Positions 60,123 to 64,000 of a stretch of 64,000 bases of DNA are shown here, in pieces. Both the position numbers and the translations under genes were made by a program. This DNA comes from Mycobacterium yunnanensis. GTDB taxonomy: Bacteria; Actinomycetota; Actinomycetes; Mycobacteriales; Mycobacteriaceae. Numbering within the stretch: position 1 is the first letter of the stretch; each line of letters begins with the position of its first letter. The notes beneath the pieces are model-generated. The model worked only from the letters and a program-made list of their open reading frames with translations. It had not been told where the DNA came from and did not search any database. The DNA lies in contig NZ_JACKVK010000005.1 of the NCBI RefSeq assembly GCF_025823185.1, forward strand, positions 248,001 to 312,000, in the 5' to 3' direction.

Positions 60123-60746
60123 GTGCTCGACCATGACGAGGTGGAGCGGCTGTACGGCCCGTGGGCGGCCCGCACTCCGCGCGCCGCCGCCGCCTTCCTC
60201 GGCGACTACACCGGTAGGTGGTGGATCGCCGGCGGCTGGGCGATCGACGCGTACACCAACACCGACCGCGCCCACGCGGACCTCGACATCGGCATCCCCC
60301 GCGCGGACGCTAGGGCCTTCACCGAGTTCGCGGCCACCACACTGGACGTCTGGGCGGCGGCAGGAAGCCTGACACCGCTTCCCCGTGACCGCGCATCGCG
60401 CATTTCCATTGACTGCGGCAACCTCTGGTTGCGGGCCAGCGGCGCTGATCCGTGGGAGTACGACGTTCTGCTCGACGACGTCCGTGGCCGGACCTGGTTC
60501 TACAAGCGCGACGCCGGCATCTCCCGGCCCCTTGATGATTGCCTGTGGTCAGACGACGGCATCACCTATCTGCGGCCCGAGGTGCAACTCCTGTTCAAGG
60601 CGGAGCACGCCCGGGACAAGGACACCGTCGACTTCGAGCGCTGCCTGCCCTGCCTCGACGACCGCAGTCGCACGTGGCTCGCGCAGTCACTGCGTCGGCG
60701 GGATTCACATCACCCGTGGATCAGTCGCCTCACTTGCGGACCGTAA
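60123..60746 (+). CDS. Aminoglycoside-2''-adenylyltransferase-like nucleotidyltransferase
   Basis: The 207-residue protein has WWIAGGWAIDAYTNTDRAHA followed by DLDIGI, the GGWAxD...H.DLDI pattern of the ANT(2'')-type family, where the acidic residues bind metal for nucleotidyl transfer. Resistance enzymes of this fold modify aminoglycosides, but many homologues are of unknown role or toxin-antitoxin-like. The start is GTG 60123. It is convergent with folD. Actual drug resistance cannot be concluded from sequence. Confidence 0.8.
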   Translation: MLDHDEVERLYGPWAARTPRAAAAFLGDYTGRWWIAGGWAIDAYTNTDRAHADLDIGIPRADARAFTEFAATTLDVWAAAGSLTPLPRDRASRISIDCGNLWLRASGADPWEYDVLLDDVRGRTWFYKRDAGISRPLDDCLWSDDGITYLRPEVQLLFKAEHARDKDTVDFERCLPCLDDRSRTWLAQSLRRRDSHHPWISRLTCGP

Positions 60747-60773
60747 CCCACACCCCCAGTCTCACCGCTGCGC

Positions 60774-61634
60774 CTACTTCGTCGACCGGCGAGTTGCCCT
60801 AGGAGTCCCTGCGGCCTTGACAGTTTGTGCGAGCAGGACCGCGATGGTAGTCGGGCCTACGCCGCCGGGAACGGGGGTGATCAGCCCGGCACGTTGGGCA
60901 GCCGTGGCATATTCGACGTCGCCGACGTTGCCGGGGTTGTAACCGGCGTCGACGACGACCGCCCCGGGCTTGATCCAGCTGCCCATGATCAGTTCGGGCC
61001 GACCGACGGCGGCGACGACGATGTCGGCTTCACGCACCACCCCGGCGAGGTCAACGGTCTTGGAATGGCAGTAGGTCACCGTCGCGTCGCGAGCAAGGAG
61101 CAGCATCCCCACCGGTTTACCGAGGATGGGGCTGCGGCCGACCACGACCGCACGTTGGCCGGCGGGGTCGACGTCGTAGGCGTCTAGGAGGTGCATGATG
61201 CCGGCCGGCGTGCAGGAACTGAACCCGTTGTGGCCCAGGGCCATCGCTGCAAACGATGCCCCGGTGACACCGTCGACGTCCTTGGCGGGGGTGATTGCTT
61301 CGAACACTTCCTGTTCGTCGACCTGGGCTGGCATGGGGTGCTGAACCAAGATGCCGTCCACGGTGTCGTCGGCGGCGGTGGTGCTGACCACTGCGACTGC
61401 GTCCGCCGTGGTGGCGGTCTCGGGGAGTTGGTGCCTGCGGGAGTCCAGGCCAACCGTTCGGCATCGGTTGGTCTTCATGCGCACGTAGGTGTGTGAGGCG
61501 GGGTCATCGCCGACGAGCACCGTCGCAAGGCACGGCTTGCGACCGTTCGCCTCGGCGAACTGCGCCGCGCGAGCTGCGGTGTCGGACAGGATTAGGTTGG
61601 CGACGGCGATGCCGTCAATGACCTGGGCACTCAC
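60774..61634 (-). CDS. folD: Bifunctional methylenetetrahydrofolate dehydrogenase/cyclohydrolase
   Basis: The 286-residue protein has the FolD motifs: HTYVRMKTNRCRTVGLDS with the catalytic Lys region, VDGILVQHPMP, and VVVGRSPILGKPVGMLLL for NADP, then PVPGGVGPTT. It converts 5,10-methylene-THF to 10-formyl-THF in the cytosol. GTG 61634 has GAGGAGA upstream. The residues between the Lys and the VDGILVQ segment look complete, so the gene is functional in appearance. A second, broken fragment of folD lies at 58102-58221. Confidence 0.95.
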   Translation of the reverse strand: MSAQVIDGIAVANLILSDTAARAAQFAEANGRKPCLATVLVGDDPASHTYVRMKTNRCRTVGLDSRRHQLPETATTADAVAVVSTTAADDTVDGILVQHPMPAQVDEQEVFEAITPAKDVDGVTGASFAAMALGHNGFSSCTPAGIMHLLDAYDVDPAGQRAVVVGRSPILGKPVGMLLLARDATVTYCHSKTVDLAGVVREADIVVAAVGRPELIMGSWIKPGAVVVDAGYNPGNVGDVEYATAAQRAGLITPVPGGVGPTTIAVLLAQTVKAAGTPRATRRSTK

Positions 61635-61825
61635 AGGGACGTCTCCTCAGTCGAGAGGAGCACCCAGGCGGTCGATGCTTCCGAATCTGCTTCCCGGTGG
61701 TGTCCCACCTGCGCCAGTCGCGTCGACACCATCCTAGCGATGCAACCCGGGCACCTCGTTTCCAGCGATTGACGGTGGCTCCAATCCGTGTCGGACCGGG
61801 CGTGCCCTTTCGGGAGTCGGCGGGG

Positions 61826-62326
61826 GTGCCGGACACTGAGTTGATGGCGGAGGACTTCGTGGCCCCTGAGGTGTACTACTCGCAGTTGGCCCGCGTCCGG
61901 CAGGGCGCCGGGGCGCTGATCACCACACCTGACGGGCGGGTGGTGATGTATGACGTGACCTACCGCGACTACCTCGAGTTGCCAGGCGGGGCGGTGAATG
62001 AGGACGAACCGCCTCCTGTGGCGTGCCGGCGGGAGTGCCGGGAGGAACTGGGCGTCGACGTCCAGGTCGGCCGGCTCCTCGTGGTCGACCACCAAGTCGA
62101 CGGCGGCGAGCGGGGCAACTCGGTGATGTTCGTCTACGACGGAGGCACCGTCGAAGGATCTGCTCTGCAAGCAGTTCCGACCGATGAAGGTCGAGGTGTC
62201 GTCTTCGTCGACACCCGGGATCTGCCCGTCGCCACCATTCCACGGCTCGCCGCCAGGATTGGCAACGCACTCAGCGCACGTGAGACCGGGGACGTGGTCG
62301 AGACGGTCAACGGGCACCGCCGATGA
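61826..62326 (+). CDS. Nudix hydrolase
   Basis: The 166-residue protein has a full Nudix box, GGAVNEDEPPPVACRRECRE followed by ELGVDV (GX5EX7REUXEEXGU). GTG 61826 has GGGAG at good spacing; ATG 61844 is possible and the frame opens at 61697. Nudix enzymes hydrolyse nucleoside diphosphate derivatives; this one has no further substrate mark. Its stop overlaps the start of the following GNAT gene (ATGA), so both are translated together. Confidence 0.87.
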   Translation: MPDTELMAEDFVAPEVYYSQLARVRQGAGALITTPDGRVVMYDVTYRDYLELPGGAVNEDEPPPVACRRECREELGVDVQVGRLLVVDHQVDGGERGNSVMFVYDGGTVEGSALQAVPTDEGRGVVFVDTRDLPVATIPRLAARIGNALSARETGDVVETVNGHRR

Positions 62327-62955
62327 CGCAGATACTCCTTTCCGACGGCACCTACCTGCAACCCCCCACCGATGAGTACCTCGTCGAACTGGCTCACCGT
62401 GCCGCCGAACCTGGGGCTGTCCTCCCCGCGGCTGAGGCGCACTTCGTGACCTGGATCGAGGGCCGAACACCGCAACAGATTGTCCGACAGCGCATTGCGC
62501 GGGTTCAGGCCAATCGTGATCTCACCCGTCGCCCTGGCTGGACGCTTGACCTCGCGGTGATGGTCGAGGGGCAACCGGTGGGGCTCCAGAGTCTGTCCGG
62601 GTTCGACCAGTGGCCACACCACCGCGTCGTAGGCACGACATCATGGCTACTCGCGTCGTTCCAGGGTCGAGGTATCGGGACCTCCACGCGCGCAGCAGTT
62701 CTCGAGCTGGCCTTCGCTCACCTGCACGCCAACTCAGCCAAAACCTGGGTGCTGGAGGACAATCGGGCCAGCATCCACGTGTCATCGAAGCTGGGCTACC
62801 GCCTCATCGATCGTCATCACATCACCGAAAGAGGCCGCCGACACGCCGAAGGGGTCTACCAGCTCGACAGAGACGCCTGGATGAACTCACCGGCACGCCA
62901 GCGCTACCGGCCCACGATCACCAGCATCGACGGCATCATCGACCTCCTAGGATGA
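62323..62955 (+). CDS. GNAT-family acetyltransferase
   Basis: The 210-residue protein has the GNAT acetyl-CoA segment WLLASFQGRGIGTSTRAAVL followed by AKTWVLEDNRASIHVSSKLG, the typical motif A and B. It acylates an amine on a small molecule or protein. The ATGA overlap with the Nudix gene shows coupled translation. Together they may be a small-molecule or nucleotide-modification pair; the substrate is open. Confidence 0.88.
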   Translation: MTQILLSDGTYLQPPTDEYLVELAHRAAEPGAVLPAAEAHFVTWIEGRTPQQIVRQRIARVQANRDLTRRPGWTLDLAVMVEGQPVGLQSLSGFDQWPHHRVVGTTSWLLASFQGRGIGTSTRAAVLELAFAHLHANSAKTWVLEDNRASIHVSSKLGYRLIDRHHITERGRRHAEGVYQLDRDAWMNSPARQRYRPTITSIDGIIDLLG

Positions 62956-62970
62956 GCGCCTCCGCGGGGC

Positions 62971-64000
62971 TCACGTGCAGAAGGCGTACATGTACATGTC
63001 GCGAGACTCACCGGCGACGCGCTGCCAACGCCGCAGCAGCCCTTCCCGGCAATAGTGTGCAGATTCAGCTGCCCGCCAGGACGCTTCGTTCTCGGGCTCG
63101 ACGTAGAGTTCCAACCGTTCGACGTCGGGCAGCGTGACCGCCCACTCGGTGAATACGCGAAGTGCTCGGCCGGCGTACCCGCGACGCCGGTACTGTTCGG
63201 CTACCCAGTACCCGACCATGGCGCGGCCGTCGTCGAGCAGGCCCAGCCCCACCTGTCCGACGGCGACGTCGTCGCCGTCGGCGATCGCATATGACCAGCC
63301 CGTACCGGTGGCCGCGCGACTCAACTGATCGAGGACGTAACGACGGGCGTCATGCACATCGCCTCCTGCGGTCACGGTGCTCATCGCCGGGATGAGTGGG
63401 TCTCGACCCGCGGCGATGACGACGTCGGCATCGTCATCGCGGAATGGTCGCAGCACCACGCCCTCACCGGACAGACGTGGCTGCGCCCGTGGGGTCACCT
63501 CGAACCGTGAGCCCGCATCAGAACGCCGGTACCCGTCGAACAAGCGACCGCCGGCACCGTCGAGTATCGACTCGACTGCTGCGGTCAAGACGTGGAGGTC
63601 ACCGCGTGTGCATGCGGCTATGCCGTCGAGCAGGTCAGTCGCGTGAGCAGTGCCCAAATCTGCGTCCAATGAACGCAGTTCGCGCAAGAGCCACTTACCC
63701 GAACCCCACCAGCGGCCGTGCACACCAAGCACGAACTGCGCCGCCTGCATCCACAGTGCGACCGCCACCGCCGGCGCCTCTCGACCGCCCGCGACCAGAT
63801 CGTCGAGCAGATCGGTCACCGCATACCGGGCGGACTCGACCTCACCAGGAGTCAGAGGCGGGGGACCCTGCCGGTCGAGTCGATCGAAACGCTCCCGTAG
63901 CCGCTGACCGCTCCCGTCACGATCGAGCAGCACCCTCGACGAGCCGATCAACCGCATCAGGGTGGGCCGGCGGCGCAACCGGTCCTGCTCGACGAAGTAC
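62971..64000 (-). CDS. Nucleotidyltransferase-GNAT fusion, 5' end beyond window
   Basis: The frame stays open to the window edge, so the start is not visible. The visible N-terminal part (EQDRLRRRPTLMRLIGSSRV, then helical RYAVTDLLDDLVAG and HGRWWGSGKWLLRELRSLD) resembles the end of a small Pol-beta-type nucleotidyltransferase and its helical tail. The C-terminal 160 residues are a GNAT domain (VVLRPFRDDDADVV, YWVAEQYRRRGYAGRALRVF). The two activities in one chain are unusual. Neighbouring GNAT, Nudix and ANT-like genes point to a modification cluster. Confidence 0.78.
   Translation of the reverse strand, partial: YFVEQDRLRRRPTLMRLIGSSRVLLDRDGSGQRLRERFDRLDRQGPPPLTPGEVESARYAVTDLLDDLVAGGREAPAVAVALWMQAAQFVLGVHGRWWGSGKWLLRELRSLDADLGTAHATDLLDGIAACTRGDLHVLTAAVESILDGAGGRLFDGYRRSDAGSRFEVTPRAQPRLSGEGVVLRPFRDDDADVVIAAGRDPLIPAMSTVTAGGDVHDARRYVLDQLSRAATGTGWSYAIADGDDVAVGQVGLGLLDDGRAMVGYWVAEQYRRRGYAGRALRVFTEWAVTLPDVERLELYVEPENEASWRAAESAHYCREGLLRRWQRVAGESRDMYMYAFCT

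Noticed and set aside
1..64000. CRISPR array, prophage or plasmid origin
   Set aside because: No regularly spaced short repeats, phage structural genes, integrase or replication initiator were seen.

Overview
The window looks like chromosomal DNA of a fast-growing, environmental mycobacterium (Mycolicibacterium-type). Base composition is high in G+C with many GTG starts. There is a mycothione reductase-type enzyme (mycothiol is specific to Actinobacteria), an MmpL-family transporter beside a type III polyketide synthase, an F420-dependent-type NADP oxidoreductase, Trp/Pro-rich secreted proteins, and a very high density of TetR, MarR, AraC, LysR and MerR regulators. I see no rRNA, tRNA, CRISPR array, phage or plasmid backbone. 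Species assignment is inference.

Layout. 0-10 kb: the 5' end of a GlxA-type regulator gene, cupin, VOC protein, esterase, RsbW-like ATPase, mycothione reductase, SDR, small secreted protein, and a SARP/AfsR-type regulator divergent from a tautomerase with 11-bp-phased repeats between them. 10.3-14.6 kb: two 97%-identical copies of a Phd/YefM-like orphan antitoxin gene bracket a block holding an MFS exporter, an SDR, a tautomerase and an AraC regulator. The 3' tail of the SDR next to copy 2 is also duplicated beside copy 1. 15-19 kb: MerR, BrkB/YihY membrane protein, TetR with an alpha/beta hydrolase. 19-26 kb: a compact operon of MmpL transporter, type III PKS, isoprenylcysteine-methyltransferase-type methylase and FAD oxidoreductase, divergent from a secreted protein gene and a TetR gene. 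26-36 kb: nitroreductase/MarR, a GAF-PAS-GGDEF protein, SDR, lipoprotein, AraC, STAS protein, a PcaD/PcaC-like pair with a divergent LysR, and a second LysR divergent from an SDR. 36.9-40.3 kb: an apparent operon of GAF-GGDEF-GAF protein, Anbu (HslV-like peptidase) and transglutaminase-like protease. 40.6-50.5 kb: a run of regulator/oxidoreductase pairs. 50.5-55.6 kb: LysR, APC permease, HisD-like dehydrogenase and nitrilase. 55.6-58.3 kb: fragmentary material (cut GGDEF domain, Pycsar-effector-like membrane protein, IS30 transposase tail, folD fragment). 58.3-64 kb: PhyH oxygenase, isochorismatase-like hydrolase, nucleotidyltransferases, the intact folD, Nudix and GNAT enzymes.

How it works together. 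Most of the window is a mosaic of small catabolic or detoxification modules, each typically one regulator divergent from one to three enzymes with a visible palindrome between them. Seven intact SDR genes and at least two SDR 3' remnants show that these modules have been gained, duplicated and lost. The candidates most worth testing as systems are the diguanylate cyclase-Anbu-transglutaminase operon, the PKS-methylase-oxidoreductase-MmpL operon, and the permease-HisD-like-nitrilase locus.
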